From Hyphomonadaceae bacterium UBA1849 (lineage in GTDB: Bacteria > Pseudomonadota > Alphaproteobacteria > Caulobacterales > Hyphomonadaceae), in contig DDIN01000008.1 in the NCBI GenBank assembly GCA_002338565.1, positions 616,167-680,166 of the forward strand: a stretch of DNA of 64,000 nucleotides. Direction: 5' to 3'. Below, piece by piece: positions 8,307 to 18,369 of the stretch. The notes under the pieces were generated by a model. It worked only from the letters and a program-made list of their open reading frames with translations. It was not told where the DNA came from and searched no databases. The position numbers were made by a program, and so were the translations under genes. Every line of letters starts with the position of its first letter. Position 1 is the stretch's first letter.

Positions 8307-9842
8307 ATGTCACGGGTAGCGGAGAAAAGCGTGTTTTCTGCATACAAGTCAGCGCAAACTGACTGGAAAAAATTCTTCATTATATTCAGCGTTTTACTGC
8401 TGCTCGTCCGCATGATTGTGCTGATGTTTTCAACGCTAAATCTGAGTGTTGATGAAGCACAATACTGGCGCTGGTCGACTGAGTTTGACTGGGGTTATTA
8501 TTCCAAACCACCGATGATCGCATGGATTATCGGCCTCTCAACGAGCATTTTCGGGCATGATGAATGGGCAATCCGCCTGCTTGCCCCCTTCCTCCACGCG
8601 ACAACCGGCACATTCCTGTTTCTGGCGGGGCGCCGCCTCTGGTCAGAGAAGGAAGGCTTTTTCGCCGCCGCCATTTATCTCACCATGCCGGGTGTCTGGC
8701 TGTCGTCTACCATCATTTCGACAGATGCAGCGCTCCTCATGTTCTGGAGCGCAGGCCTTTATGCGCTGACACGCCTGCGCGACCAACAGAACCTGACGAA
8801 CGCAGCCCTGCTCGGCATCGCAATCGGCCTCGGGTTTCTCTCTAAATACGCGATGGTCTATTTCCTGATCGGTCTGGCGCTTGCGCTCCTCTTCGATCAG
8901 ACGAGCCGCCGCGCTCTTCTTTCGCCGGGCGGCGCCGCAACAGCACTGGCTGCAGGTCTTATCCTCACCCCTCACGCCCTCTGGAGCCTTGGCAATGGCT
9001 TCAAAACTATCGGCCATACCGCGGATAACGCCAACTGGGGCGGGGACATGTTCAATCCGGACGAGTTCTTTACCTTCTTCTTTGACCAGTTTGGCGTGTT
9101 CGGCCCGGTGAGCTTTGGCCTGCTTGTGACCTTCGTCATCCTGTTTGCCCTGTCTCGAACGCAGATGCACAGCGACACGCGCGCGAGACTGCTTCTCGGT
9201 TTTGTGCTGCCGCCTTTGCTAATCATTCTGGTTCAGGCTTTTCTCAGCCGCGCGCACGCAAACTGGGCCGCAACGACGTATCCGGCAGCCGCCATTCTGA
9301 TCGGCGCATGGGCCGTTCACGGGGGCGGACGCCTTCGCGCCATTCTTATGACGGGGATCGGCTTCAACCTGCTGCTCGGCATTGTTTATATGGGCGCGCT
9401 GATCGCACCACCTGCCGTGGTCAATGAGGCCGGTCTTGCAAATGGCTTCAAACGGGTTCGCGCATGGCCGGAAACCATCGAACGCGTGAACGCCATCGCC
9501 ACAGAAATGGGTGCGACCTCCATCATCGTGGACGAACGCGAAATCTGGCACGGCCTAGACTATTATGGCCGCGACGGTGTGATCGATTTTCCACTGCGAT
9601 CCTGGCAGATTGCCGGTGTTCCGCAGAGCTTCTCCGAAGAGACGCCAATTTCAGATTCAGATGCCGAAAACGCTCTGGTTCTGAATTTCCGTCCATCGCA
9701 TCTGGAACGCTTGCGCGGAGACTTCGATACGTTCGAAGAAACAGGCGAGCTGGTGATTGATCTGGGCGGTGGGAAAGAGCGTCGCTTCACCCTCTTCCGC
9801 GCATCCGGATTTGAGCCGGCGCCACGTGATGGAAACGAATAG
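8307..9842 (+). CDS. GT39/PMT-like membrane glycosyltransferase
   Basis: A polytopic membrane protein of about 511 residues in the GT-C (PMT/ArnT-like) superfamily, which transfers sugars from lipid-phosphate donors on the periplasmic side. The first periplasmic loop has the acidic motif LSVDEAQYWRW with the SKPP motif some 20 residues later, the hallmark catalytic loop of bacterial ArnT-like enzymes. About ten hydrophobic segments follow, then a soluble C-terminal domain of roughly 130 residues. A TTG at 8274 would extend the frame, but ATG 8307 is more natural; neither has a strong ribosome-binding site. Acceptor (lipid A, protein or glycan) cannot be told from sequence or context. Confidence 0.82.
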   Translation: MSRVAEKSVFSAYKSAQTDWKKFFIIFSVLLLLVRMIVLMFSTLNLSVDEAQYWRWSTEFDWGYYSKPPMIAWIIGLSTSIFGHDEWAIRLLAPFLHATTGTFLFLAGRRLWSEKEGFFAAAIYLTMPGVWLSSTIISTDAALLMFWSAGLYALTRLRDQQNLTNAALLGIAIGLGFLSKYAMVYFLIGLALALLFDQTSRRALLSPGGAATALAAGLILTPHALWSLGNGFKTIGHTADNANWGGDMFNPDEFFTFFFDQFGVFGPVSFGLLVTFVILFALSRTQMHSDTRARLLLGFVLPPLLIILVQAFLSRAHANWAATTYPAAAILIGAWAVHGGGRLRAILMTGIGFNLLLGIVYMGALIAPPAVVNEAGLANGFKRVRAWPETIERVNAIATEMGATSIIVDEREIWHGLDYYGRDGVIDFPLRSWQIAGVPQSFSEETPISDSDAENALVLNFRPSHLERLRGDFDTFEETGELVIDLGGGKERRFTLFRASGFEPAPRDGNE

Positions 9843-9913
9843 CAGCGCGCCGGTTTCATTGCAGGCATGTTTCCCTTAGGGTCGCGACTGACGCTTTCAA
9901 AAAGGGGATCCTC

Positions 9914-10354
9914 ATGAAGCTTTTGTCGACCGGCCTCGCCGCAGTTTTCCTCCTCGGCGGTGCTTCTGCTCACGCAGAAGAAATCGCGCTTAATCCGGGC
10001 CAATGGTCTTTCACGCAGGAAGGTGCGGTTACGGTAATGGGCAACACAATGCCTATGCCACCGGAGAACAATCTGGAATGCATTACGGAAGAAGACGCGG
10101 CCTTTAACCCGGATGAGTTTCGTCAGGATGGCTGTGACATCACCGCGATTTCCGAAACATCCACCCGCCATGAATACGCAATGGTCTGCGAATCTCCGGA
10201 AATGAGCATGTCCGGCGATCTGGTCATTGAACTTGGCGATGGCGGTAACAGCGCATCAATCACATCGAACATGTCAGGTCAGGGCGCAGGCATGGGTGAG
10301 ATGACAGCGGTTCTGCTCATCTCAGCCGAGCGCGTTGGTGAGTGCGCGCAATAA
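9914..10354 (+). CDS. DUF3617-family secreted protein
   Basis: A 146-residue protein with a clean signal peptide (LLSTGLAAVFLLGGASAHAEE). The mature part starts NPGQWSFTQEGAVTVMG, then has cysteines in LECITEEDA, DGCDITA and MVCESPE and a final GEC: the layout of DUF3617 proteins, small periplasmic proteins of unknown function widespread in alphaproteobacteria and sphingomonads. AAAGGGGATCCTC directly before ATG 9914 is a good ribosome-binding site. Followed by a bidirectional terminator. Confidence 0.8.
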   Translation: MKLLSTGLAAVFLLGGASAHAEEIALNPGQWSFTQEGAVTVMGNTMPMPPENNLECITEEDAAFNPDEFRQDGCDITAISETSTRHEYAMVCESPEMSMSGDLVIELGDGGNSASITSNMSGQGAGMGEMTAVLLISAERVGECAQ

Positions 10355-10377
10355 CGGCTCGCCGATAAGCTGATAAG

Positions 10378-10412
10378 AAAAAGACGAGGCCTGCGCCTCG
10401 TCTTTTTTGTTT
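10378..10412. terminator. Bidirectional terminator between the DUF3617 gene and msrA
   Basis: Stem AAGACGAGGC-CTGC-GCCTCGTCTT with T runs on the plus side (TTTTTTG) and an A run on the other, giving U-tracts for both convergent transcripts. Confidence 0.9.
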
Positions 10413-11086
10413 AGTTCTCTGCGTGATCAAGCGGCGGCGTGTTCGCCCAGACCTGATCAATTCGCTGGTCACGTCCGCAGCGCGCGCGATAGAACTCATA
10501 GCGCTGGCGGTTCTCGATATAATAATTCTGGTGATAGTCCTCAGCCGGCCAGAAGGTTTCCTGATCGATGATCTCGGTCACGATTGGCGCAGGCAGCGTG
10601 TCGCCCTCAACCAGCTCTGCCAGCGAAGCTTCCGCAATCTCGCGTTCCTGAGGTGTCTCTAGAAAAGATAGCTGTACGATAGCTTGGGCCGGTATCGCAG
10701 AACTGACCGTTGGGATTGGTCGGATCAATTGTGCGCCAATAATAGTCCACCAGCTCGTCGAATGTGACGACGCTTGGATCATAGATCACGCGCACAGCCT
10801 CATAATGGCCGGTATTGCCACGCGTCACTTGCTCATAGCTTGGGTTGGCCACACTGCCGCCGGTGTAACCAGAAATCGTCTCAAGTACGCCGTCGACCTT
10901 ATCGAAATCGGCTTCAGTGCACCAGAAACATCCACCCGCGAAAACCGCATCTGCCTGAGAGACAGCCGCTGGCGTGTCGCTGTTCTGATCAGCGCCTGCC
11001 TGAGTGAAAACTGTGATGGTTGTGGCCGCCAGACCGGCAGCAATCGCAACCGCGAAATTCTTTGGGATACGCATACTCATTCCCAT
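10411..11086 (-). pseudogene. msrA: Exported peptide-methionine (S)-S-oxide reductase, frameshifted
   Basis: Two overlapping minus-strand frames together encode one MsrA. The first (11086 down to about 10665) gives a signal peptide, then FAGGCFWCTEADF with the catalytic cysteine, SGYTGG and GHYEAVRV, and runs to NGQFCDTGPSYRTAIF. The second frame resumes with FLETPQEREIAEASLAEL and continues through EDYHQNYYIENRQRYEFYR and CGRDQRIDQVW, the normal MsrA C-terminus. The switch falls at TTTT on the minus strand (plus-strand AAAA 10663-10666), where one extra or two missing bases would explain it. It is either a decayed gene or a homopolymer sequencing error. The signal peptide implies repair of oxidised methionine in periplasmic proteins. 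Start could also be ATG 11080 or 11074. Confidence 0.85.
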
Positions 11087-11228
11087 TTGCCCGATAACCG
11101 CAGGTCTAATTTTTCGCGCCTGCGTGTTTTTGTGGATCGTATTAGGGGTCTAAGGCGTTCGATTTCCACCCTGCTCATGCAGATGTGACTGTAAGAACTC
11201 ACAAGCGTGACGAAAAAGTCGCAACTTC

Positions 11229-13358
11229 TTAACGTGGCTGTACTCGGATTGCGACGCGGGATTCCCGCCCTTCAGGGTCGACGGCAGAGACATTGTAGAA
11301 GCCTGGCCCGCGCGGCACCCAATATGGCGCACCCGCAGCATCCAGTGAGATGGGCTCACCATCCACGAACCAGCGAAGGTCTCCGCTGCCACGGCCAGAC
11401 AAAACGAAACCGGGGTTCGGGTGGTCATCTCGCTTTTGCACAAGGACCACATTTTCCGGCGGGAAGAGGATGAGCGGCGGATCATCATCCCGCCCGAAAC
11501 GCGCCATCGCATGCTGAGGCGTAAAGCTCTCTTCTGCCATCAGCCGATCTTGCGCATTGCCCTGCGTATCAAGCTCGGCCGAGACGCGGTCGAACACGTT
11601 GAACAGGATTGGCAGGGCTGCCCGACGCCCCGTAGCGCCGGGCCTTGGCGCACCATCTGCGCGCCCGACCCAGACGATCACCGTATGACCGCGCGCAATA
11701 CCCGCCGCCCATGCATCGCGGAATCCGTAAGATGTTCCGGTCTTGAAGGCGATCTCCGGCGCATCCTGCGTCAGGTTTGACGGCATGCGGCCTTCAGGTG
11801 TCGGAGCAGACTGCAGGATATCAATCAGCTCTGCTGCTGAACTCGCACTCATGAAACGGCGTGCTGACGAGCCTTCAGCTTCAAGAGCTTCAGCCTCGGT
11901 CCAGACGAGTGGCCGCATCAGGCCGCCATCGCCAAGCCCCGAATAGAGAAGCGCCAGATCCTGAACGGTCATACCGACACCGCCAAGCGCAAGCGCGAGG
12001 CCCGGGTCGCGAGACGCCGACCCGTAAACACGCAGAGGCACACCGGCGAGCTCCAGCGAGGTTGCAAAACGCTCAGGCCCGATACGGTCCAGCGCCAGAA
12101 CCGCTGGTACGTTGAGCGAGTGCTGAAGCGCATCGCTTACCCGCACTTGTCCACGGAAGGACCGGTCGAAATTCTCAGGCCGATAGGTGTTGAACCGCGC
12201 AGGCAGGTCCTCGATGAAGGTATCCGGCATGGCAAGTCCGTCATCAAAGGCGAGCCCATAGATAAAGGGCTTCAGTGTAGACCCAGGTGAGCGCGGCGAA
12301 TTCGTCAGATCAATCCAGCCACCCGGACGCTCCCGCGAGGCAGACCCAACCATTGCGCGCACAGCGCGTGTCTCATTCTCAACGACAATCGCCGATATCT
12401 GCACCTCATCGGTGAGTTCACCCGCGACCTCTTCCAGATAGTCCTCAAGCGCATACTGAAGACCTGCATCAATCGTAGAGCGCACATCAGCGACGGGCAT
12501 GCCGTGACGGGCATCAGGCGCCAGCCGTGCCAGTTCACGCTGCCGAATGAGCGCACTCGCATGCCAGCCATTTGAAGGGAAAGCATTCCTTGCAGGAAGC
12601 GGCAATTCCGCCGCCTCATCCGCGCGCTGGTCCGAAATGAGATCAAGATCAGCCATGCGAGACAGCAACAGGCTGCGGGCCGCACGCGCCGTGTCAGGGC
12701 GCAGGTCAGGCCGGCGCACTTCCGGCGATTGCGGCAGTGCCAGCAAGAGCGCGATCTGATCATCGGTCAGCCTGTCCGGCTCGCGGCCATAATAGGCCCA
12801 GCTTGCAGCGCGCAGCCCTTCCAGATTGCCACCATAGGGCGTCATCGTCAGATAAAGCTCTAGAATTTCATCCTTGGTGAGGCGGCGCTCCAGCTGGAAG
12901 GCGCGAAACATTTCGATCAGCTTGGAGCCAAGATTGCGTGGGCGCGGCTCCAACAGACGCGCGGTCTGCATGGTTATGGTGGATGCGCCGGACACAATGC
13001 GCCCACGACCGATGGCCTGCCCGCTCGCGCGGATGACAGCCAGAAAATCGACGCCCCAATGGGAATAAAACCGCTCATCCTCAACCGCGATCAGCGCCTC
13101 AATGAAAAGCGGGTCGGTGTTTTCCAGATTGGCCCTGATCCTCCAGCGGCCCTCCTCTGTCGGAAACGCCCGAAGCGGAATGCCATTCACATCCGTCACA
13201 ATGAGCGAGCCAGACCGTGCACGCTCAATCGGCGGCGGAAAGGCAAGGTCCAGCGCAGCCAGCGTGACCAGAAGGCCAGCCAGAACCGCACCGGATTTCA
13301 GCCAGAAGCCCCGGCGCAAAAAGCGCCGGGTTATGGATGACAGATCAGCCTTCATCAC
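11229..13358 (-). CDS. pbpC: Penicillin-binding protein 1C
   Basis: A bifunctional peptidoglycan synthase-like protein of 709 residues: N-terminal membrane anchor, GT51 glycosyltransferase domain (EDERFYSHWGVD, GASTITMQTARL), then a transpeptidase domain with SxxK as SPGSTLKPF (about residue 352), SxN as SLNVPA and KTG as KTGTSYGFRDAW, and a C-terminal BiPBP_C-type domain. The 5' end overlaps the upstream alpha-2-macroglobulin gene by 14 bases, the same pairing as yfhM-pbpC in enterobacteria. The pair is thought to work together in the periplasm: the macroglobulin traps attacking proteases while PBP1C repairs the wall. Confidence 0.93.
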   Translation of the reverse strand: MMKADLSSITRRFLRRGFWLKSGAVLAGLLVTLAALDLAFPPPIERARSGSLIVTDVNGIPLRAFPTEEGRWRIRANLENTDPLFIEALIAVEDERFYSHWGVDFLAVIRASGQAIGRGRIVSGASTITMQTARLLEPRPRNLGSKLIEMFRAFQLERRLTKDEILELYLTMTPYGGNLEGLRAASWAYYGREPDRLTDDQIALLLALPQSPEVRRPDLRPDTARAARSLLLSRMADLDLISDQRADEAAELPLPARNAFPSNGWHASALIRQRELARLAPDARHGMPVADVRSTIDAGLQYALEDYLEEVAGELTDEVQISAIVVENETRAVRAMVGSASRERPGGWIDLTNSPRSPGSTLKPFIYGLAFDDGLAMPDTFIEDLPARFNTYRPENFDRSFRGQVRVSDALQHSLNVPAVLALDRIGPERFATSLELAGVPLRVYGSASRDPGLALALGGVGMTVQDLALLYSGLGDGGLMRPLVWTEAEALEAEGSSARRFMSASSAAELIDILQSAPTPEGRMPSNLTQDAPEIAFKTGTSYGFRDAWAAGIARGHTVIVWVGRADGAPRPGATGRRAALPILFNVFDRVSAELDTQGNAQDRLMAEESFTPQHAMARFGRDDDPPLILFPPENVVLVQKRDDHPNPGFVLSGRGSGDLRWFVDGEPISLDAAGAPYWVPRGPGFYNVSAVDPEGRESRVAIRVQPR

Positions 13359-16300
13359 CTGAAATCGTCACAGTCTGCGAACCAGAGCGTGCGAACACGT
13401 CTGCGCGGTACATGTCTTCGGTGACGGCGCCCGGCAGTGCAAACTCGCCCGGCGTGACTGCACGCACGACATAAGCCAGCGTGACCGGCTCATTGCGCAC
13501 ATCAATCGCGGCAACGAAACGGTCATCGCGCGCTTCGGAGACGTTCGGCGTCGCGATATTGCCAACCCAGAAGAATGCGCCCTGCGCTTCCAGCCCGTCC
13601 TCATATTTGAGGATAGCTTCGATCTCGAAACCGGCAGGCAGAAGATCTTCAACGATCATCGGGTTTGTGCGGCGCTGTTCTGGCGACAGGATCAGGCGCA
13701 CCACCATACGGTCACCGCGCTGGACATTATCAAGATCCACACGATTGCCTTGAAGCGTCATAATCTCTTTCGAGATGCGGAACTGCGACGACGATGCAGG
13801 CGGTGCCTCTACCGGCGCGCCGCGCACATAAGTCGTCTGCCAGATCGGCGCTTCACCATTATTGGTGAAGCTTGCTTCTCCAGCTGCAGCAACACTCTCC
13901 AGCACATAGCGCGCATTCGCGCCGTCTATTTCTGTTGCAATCTGCGGCTCAGGCTCGCCCGCCGTCATCGCATCCAGCGCCAGAAGCAGGAAGGATTTCT
14001 CCTGCGTGGAGAGATAATCGCCATCGCTGACATCTGCGCCGAGGCGTTCAGACAACTCTTCCAGAACATCTGTCATCTGAACTTCAGCAGCGAGCGCAAT
14101 GACACCGGCAAGGTCGCGAAGTGCAGTCTGGTAATAATCACCGTTATTGGAATAACCGAGGGCGTTCACCGCGGCCTCAAAGGCGGACGTTGCACGCGCA
14201 CGATCACCGAGCATGGCGAGCGCAGCACCGAGCTGTGCACGCGCCAGCGGCGATTCAATCTGAGAGAGCTCGCGGTCATGCATATAGCGGACGCGGGAAA
14301 TATCTGCCTCACCGGCTTTCGCCAGAACGTATAGCGCAAATGGTGCGGACCGGCGCATCAGGCGCGCTTCAGTATCGTTATGCCAGCGGCTTTCCCAGAC
14401 ATCCGTGTCATAGCCGTAAATGCGCCAAGCTTCGCCCTGAGAGACGGTCGCCAGCGCACCGAGCGCACGCTCGAGTGAGACACGCGGCACGTTATAGCCT
14501 TCTTCGCTCGCGCGCAGCAGGAAGTCTGTTGCGTAGGCACCCAGCCATGGTGAGGAATGACGGTCGCCTTCACGCCAGAGGCCGATTGAGCCATCAGGGC
14601 TTTGACGGTTCAATAGCGTATTGATGGCGTCCTGAACCTGAGCGCGGGCACGAGCGCGAACGTCCGGATCATCGCTATTGGCGAGGACGGCCAGCTCTTC
14701 TGAATAGAGAAGCGGCAGCGCACGCGACGTAATCTGCTCAGTACAACCATACGGATAACGCGACAGCGAGGCATAAAGCGAACCGGCGTCAATCGGCAAA
14801 GCCGAGAATGAGACAACCGTCTCTTCAGAGCCCGGCACATAGCCGGAGATCAGTCCCTGCGGGATTGAATAGCTTTCACCGGCGGCCAGAAGCGTCCGTT
14901 CGATCCGCGTTTCCGGCAGGAAGGCCGACCGCGTCTGAATCGGATACTCATGCGCGACAGAGAAGTCCTCAGGCCCGGTCACCGCGATGGAAAGCTCTGA
15001 AATGCCTTCAGCTTCTGAACGCAGATCAACCGGCTGGTCGACACGTTGGCCCTCGGTGAGCTCGACTGTGAAGCTCTCGGTCAGGAAGTCCACCGGACCA
15101 TCTGATTGCAACAAGGCTTCGAATGAACCGGCTTCCAGTTCAACATTGTCGATGCTGGCGGTCGCAACGGCGCTATCGCCTGGCGCAAGGAAGCGCGGCA
15201 GAGACAGCTCAACCGGCACTTCATCACGTACGGTAAGTGCCTGATCGCCAGAGCCGACACCATTAGCAGACCATGCTACGGCCATCAGGCGTAGCTCGCC
15301 GTTGAAATCAGGAATATCAAAATTGACTTCGGCGCGGCCATCGCGGCCGACATCCACCATGCCAGACCAGAGCGCGACCGTGCGTGTTGGCACGACGGAC
15401 AATCCCTCGCCGCCGAGCTGGTCACCACCGGAGCGGATTTCGCCCGGCGCGGCCATATTCGGATCAAGCAAGCGGCCATAATCGTCATAAATGTCGACGC
15501 CTAGCGCCATTTTGCCGAAATACCAGCTGGCGGGGTCCGGCGTCTGGAAATTGGTGAGCGCCAGAATACCTTCATCAACGGCAGCAAGCGTCATGAAGAT
15601 CGGCTCGCGCGGACCATCAGAGACGTTCACGCCAATAGTTTGTTCGGTACGCGGACGCACAAGCTCCGGCACGTCAAAGCTTACTTCGAATGTCCGGTCA
15701 GTCGTATCGACCGGCACGAAAGACACACCAACTGCACGGCGCGGCACAGGGCGCTCCGTCAGCTCGCGTTCGGAGAACACCGTCACCATGACGTAGGCGC
15801 CCTCACCCCATTCCGGTGTAACCGGCAGAGAGATTTCAGCGCCGCGCTCTGTGACTGTCATATAGCTGACGGAAAGAACATGATCGGTTGCGACGACAAT
15901 CTGCGCTTCACCAGCATATGGCGGCAGAAGAGTCAGCTCTGCGCGTTCGCCTTCGGTCGGCAGGTCATCAGATACTGAGAGACGCACACGGTCTGGCGCT
16001 TCCACGCCTTCGGTTGCGCGGCCACCCCAGCCAACCCAGAACTGGTAGCTGGTTTCTTCGTCTGTGTTCTGGTCGCTCACGATCAGGCGGTAATCGCCAT
16101 ACTCTTCAAGCGGCTCAAAATCGACCGTACCGATTTCACCGGCATCAAGGTCTAGTGTACCCTCATTGATCTCACGCACAACGCGGGATCGGCGCCAGCG
16201 CCAGCGCTCGCCCTCGCGGTACCAGTCATAAGTGTAATAGACCTGAATAAGACGCCAGTTCACATCAGCAGACATGGCCTCGCCCTCAGGGCTGATTGAG

Positions 16301-18300
16301 GCAATGTTGAAAGCGAAGGCTTCATTGCGCGATGGGCTGTAGTCGAAATCAGGACGTATGCCGAGATAAGCTGCCTTCGGGCGATACGGGATGATCACGC
16401 TGTCAGAGACGGCGCGGCCACCCGGCTCGAGCACGGAAACGACTGTACGCAGACGCAGCGGCTGATCAGCGTTTACGCCAGCACCATCCGGATTGAGTGC
16501 AAGCGATACATTGCCTGCGCCATCAGTCATCTGCTCGGGAAATTCGATAATTTCCTGACGGAAGACATCGTCATGAGCGCCGAAACGGAAGCCTTCAAAC
16601 GCGTCGAACGGAGATGGATCGGTTTCAAGGCGAGCTTCGGCCTGCACGACCAGACCCGCGCCCGGCGCGCCATAAAGAAAGTCTGCGCTGACCTCGACAT
16701 CACGCGCCTGACCGCGGCGGAGCGGCGTATCGGTGTCGGCTTCAACATCCACACGGATACGCTGCGGAACGAAGTCCTCTACCGAAACACGGGTCGAGCC
16801 GACCTCGCCAATACCATCAACCTCGACGACCACGCGCCACTGGCCACGTGAGGCCGAGCGCGGCAGGTCATAATCAAAGGTCACACCGCCAAGTTCGGTT
16901 TCGGTGAAGGCCTCTCGTGTCGCTTCCATACCGTTCGGACGATAGACAACGAACCGGCCCTGTCGGTCTGTCACTGCGCGGCCAGCGTCATCACGCAGCA
17001 TCGCGGTCGCGTGGATCATCTCACCCGGACGATAAATGCCGCGCTCTGTGTAGACGAAACCATCCACCGGATAGTTCGGCGTGCGACCGCCAATACCTTC
17101 GGACGACAGATCAATCGGCGCGCGATCAAGATCGAGCATCGCAAAATCGCCGGACGGGCCAAACGCGACGACCATGCGCGGACGCAGATTGCCAGTGCCG
17201 TTCAGAAGCGCCTGATCGAAATATACAGCGCGCGCACCGTCAGTTGTTTCTTCTGCGAGGATTTCATTGTTCACCGCGATGAGCTGCAGGCTGACATTGC
17301 CGACCTGACGGGCGGTCTGCAGAGAGCGTACGACAACATCAAGGCCAGTCTCCCCCCAATAGCTTGTCAGAGCGAGGTCGGTGGTAATGATCCAGCGGCG
17401 GGCCTGTGCAGGCGGGCCTTCGCGGCCGAGGTTTTCGCGCGTGTCGGTCAGCGTGACAAAATATGCACCGGCTTCCAGCTCGCCAATGGCTTCAGCCAGC
17501 GGGAAGACACTGGTGACAGCCTCGTTCTGGCGCGCTTCAATATCCATCGTGCCAGACCAGATTGGCGTTTCCACATCGTCCGGATTTTCATCGCCATAGA
17601 GATAGCCATAGCCGCCCTGAGAGCGGGTATAGCCTTCCATCACACGCTTGAAGGCGAGCGCGCGGTCATTAATGCGGGTTACCTCAATGCGGACTTCATC
17701 CACATTCACCGTTTCGATCGGCAGGCCATCAGCATCAATGCGCGGCAGGATCACGCCCGAACCGGAAAAGCCGACATAAGGCGGGCGGTCTGTGAAATCG
17801 ACCGTGAGGGTTTCGCTCTCTTCCAGAACGCGGCCATCCATCGCAGGCAGGCCTTCGCGCAGTTCCAGCTCGCGCGTGTCGGAGAATGTGAGGCCGCCAA
17901 TGCAGAGGTCCTGACCATTGGCAGAGAAAGACAATGAGGTGCGCGGGGTCACCTGAACATAGGTGGAGTAGTCAATTTCAGGGTTGAGCGGCGCAGAAAA
18001 CGAGAGGCATGCGAGGGGGGCCGCGCCGCTTGTATCTGTCCGGTAGCGCAAATAGCCGAACGTCTCTTCATTAGCGTCTGCGGCAGCCTGACGAAGGCGC
18101 TCGCGCTCTTCAATCCGGCGGATGGTCTGGGCGGCGCGCCCTTCGGACTGGGCAGGCGTCGCGCCAGATTGTTGGCCTGAAGTGGAAGCGAGTGTTTGCG
18201 TCTGCTGCGTTCGGGTATTATGTCCCGACATGCTGTTCTGGATCACTCCGAATGTCAGAATGGCCACAACCGCAACAATAAAGCCTTGTAGATACCGCAT
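13345..18300 (-). CDS. yfhM: Bacterial alpha-2-macroglobulin (YfhM-type)
   Basis: A periplasmic protease inhibitor of 1651 residues, close to the 1650 of E. coli YfhM. The thioester motif is intact as PYGCTEQ (about residue 1167), and the bait-region/MG-domain order is as in the family (VDGFVYTERGIYRPGE, the MG3-4 signature, near residue 420). The N-terminus is a single hydrophobic anchor (YLQGFIVAVVAILTFGVIQN) with no lipobox cysteine, unlike the E. coli lipoprotein, so it is probably held in the inner membrane by a transmembrane segment. A start ATG at 18300 has GGGGAG just upstream. It is the first gene of an operon with pbpC. Confidence 0.93.
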   Translation of the reverse strand: MRYLQGFIVAVVAILTFGVIQNSMSGHNTRTQQTQTLASTSGQQSGATPAQSEGRAAQTIRRIEERERLRQAAADANEETFGYLRYRTDTSGAAPLACLSFSAPLNPEIDYSTYVQVTPRTSLSFSANGQDLCIGGLTFSDTRELELREGLPAMDGRVLEESETLTVDFTDRPPYVGFSGSGVILPRIDADGLPIETVNVDEVRIEVTRINDRALAFKRVMEGYTRSQGGYGYLYGDENPDDVETPIWSGTMDIEARQNEAVTSVFPLAEAIGELEAGAYFVTLTDTRENLGREGPPAQARRWIITTDLALTSYWGETGLDVVVRSLQTARQVGNVSLQLIAVNNEILAEETTDGARAVYFDQALLNGTGNLRPRMVVAFGPSGDFAMLDLDRAPIDLSSEGIGGRTPNYPVDGFVYTERGIYRPGEMIHATAMLRDDAGRAVTDRQGRFVVYRPNGMEATREAFTETELGGVTFDYDLPRSASRGQWRVVVEVDGIGEVGSTRVSVEDFVPQRIRVDVEADTDTPLRRGQARDVEVSADFLYGAPGAGLVVQAEARLETDPSPFDAFEGFRFGAHDDVFRQEIIEFPEQMTDGAGNVSLALNPDGAGVNADQPLRLRTVVSVLEPGGRAVSDSVIIPYRPKAAYLGIRPDFDYSPSRNEAFAFNIASISPEGEAMSADVNWRLIQVYYTYDWYREGERWRWRRSRVVREINEGTLDLDAGEIGTVDFEPLEEYGDYRLIVSDQNTDEETSYQFWVGWGGRATEGVEAPDRVRLSVSDDLPTEGERAELTLLPPYAGEAQIVVATDHVLSVSYMTVTERGAEISLPVTPEWGEGAYVMVTVFSERELTERPVPRRAVGVSFVPVDTTDRTFEVSFDVPELVRPRTEQTIGVNVSDGPREPIFMTLAAVDEGILALTNFQTPDPASWYFGKMALGVDIYDDYGRLLDPNMAAPGEIRSGGDQLGGEGLSVVPTRTVALWSGMVDVGRDGRAEVNFDIPDFNGELRLMAVAWSANGVGSGDQALTVRDEVPVELSLPRFLAPGDSAVATASIDNVELEAGSFEALLQSDGPVDFLTESFTVELTEGQRVDQPVDLRSEAEGISELSIAVTGPEDFSVAHEYPIQTRSAFLPETRIERTLLAAGESYSIPQGLISGYVPGSEETVVSFSALPIDAGSLYASLSRYPYGCTEQITSRALPLLYSEELAVLANSDDPDVRARARAQVQDAINTLLNRQSPDGSIGLWREGDRHSSPWLGAYATDFLLRASEEGYNVPRVSLERALGALATVSQGEAWRIYGYDTDVWESRWHNDTEARLMRRSAPFALYVLAKAGEADISRVRYMHDRELSQIESPLARAQLGAALAMLGDRARATSAFEAAVNALGYSNNGDYYQTALRDLAGVIALAAEVQMTDVLEELSERLGADVSDGDYLSTQEKSFLLLALDAMTAGEPEPQIATEIDGANARYVLESVAAAGEASFTNNGEAPIWQTTYVRGAPVEAPPASSSQFRISKEIMTLQGNRVDLDNVQRGDRMVVRLILSPEQRRTNPMIVEDLLPAGFEIEAILKYEDGLEAQGAFFWVGNIATPNVSEARDDRFVAAIDVRNEPVTLAYVVRAVTPGEFALPGAVTEDMYRADVFARSGSQTVTISGDEG

Positions 18301-18369
18301 GATCTCCCCTCCTCCAGCGCCCGTTTACCATGAAACATCGGCGCCGTTTTGTCATCACAGAACAACGAA

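Noticed and set aside
17011..17937. 308-codon plus-strand frame inside the alpha-2-macroglobulin gene
   Set aside because: Antisense to a clear 1651-residue protein with an intact thioester motif; composition is that of a frame shadow.
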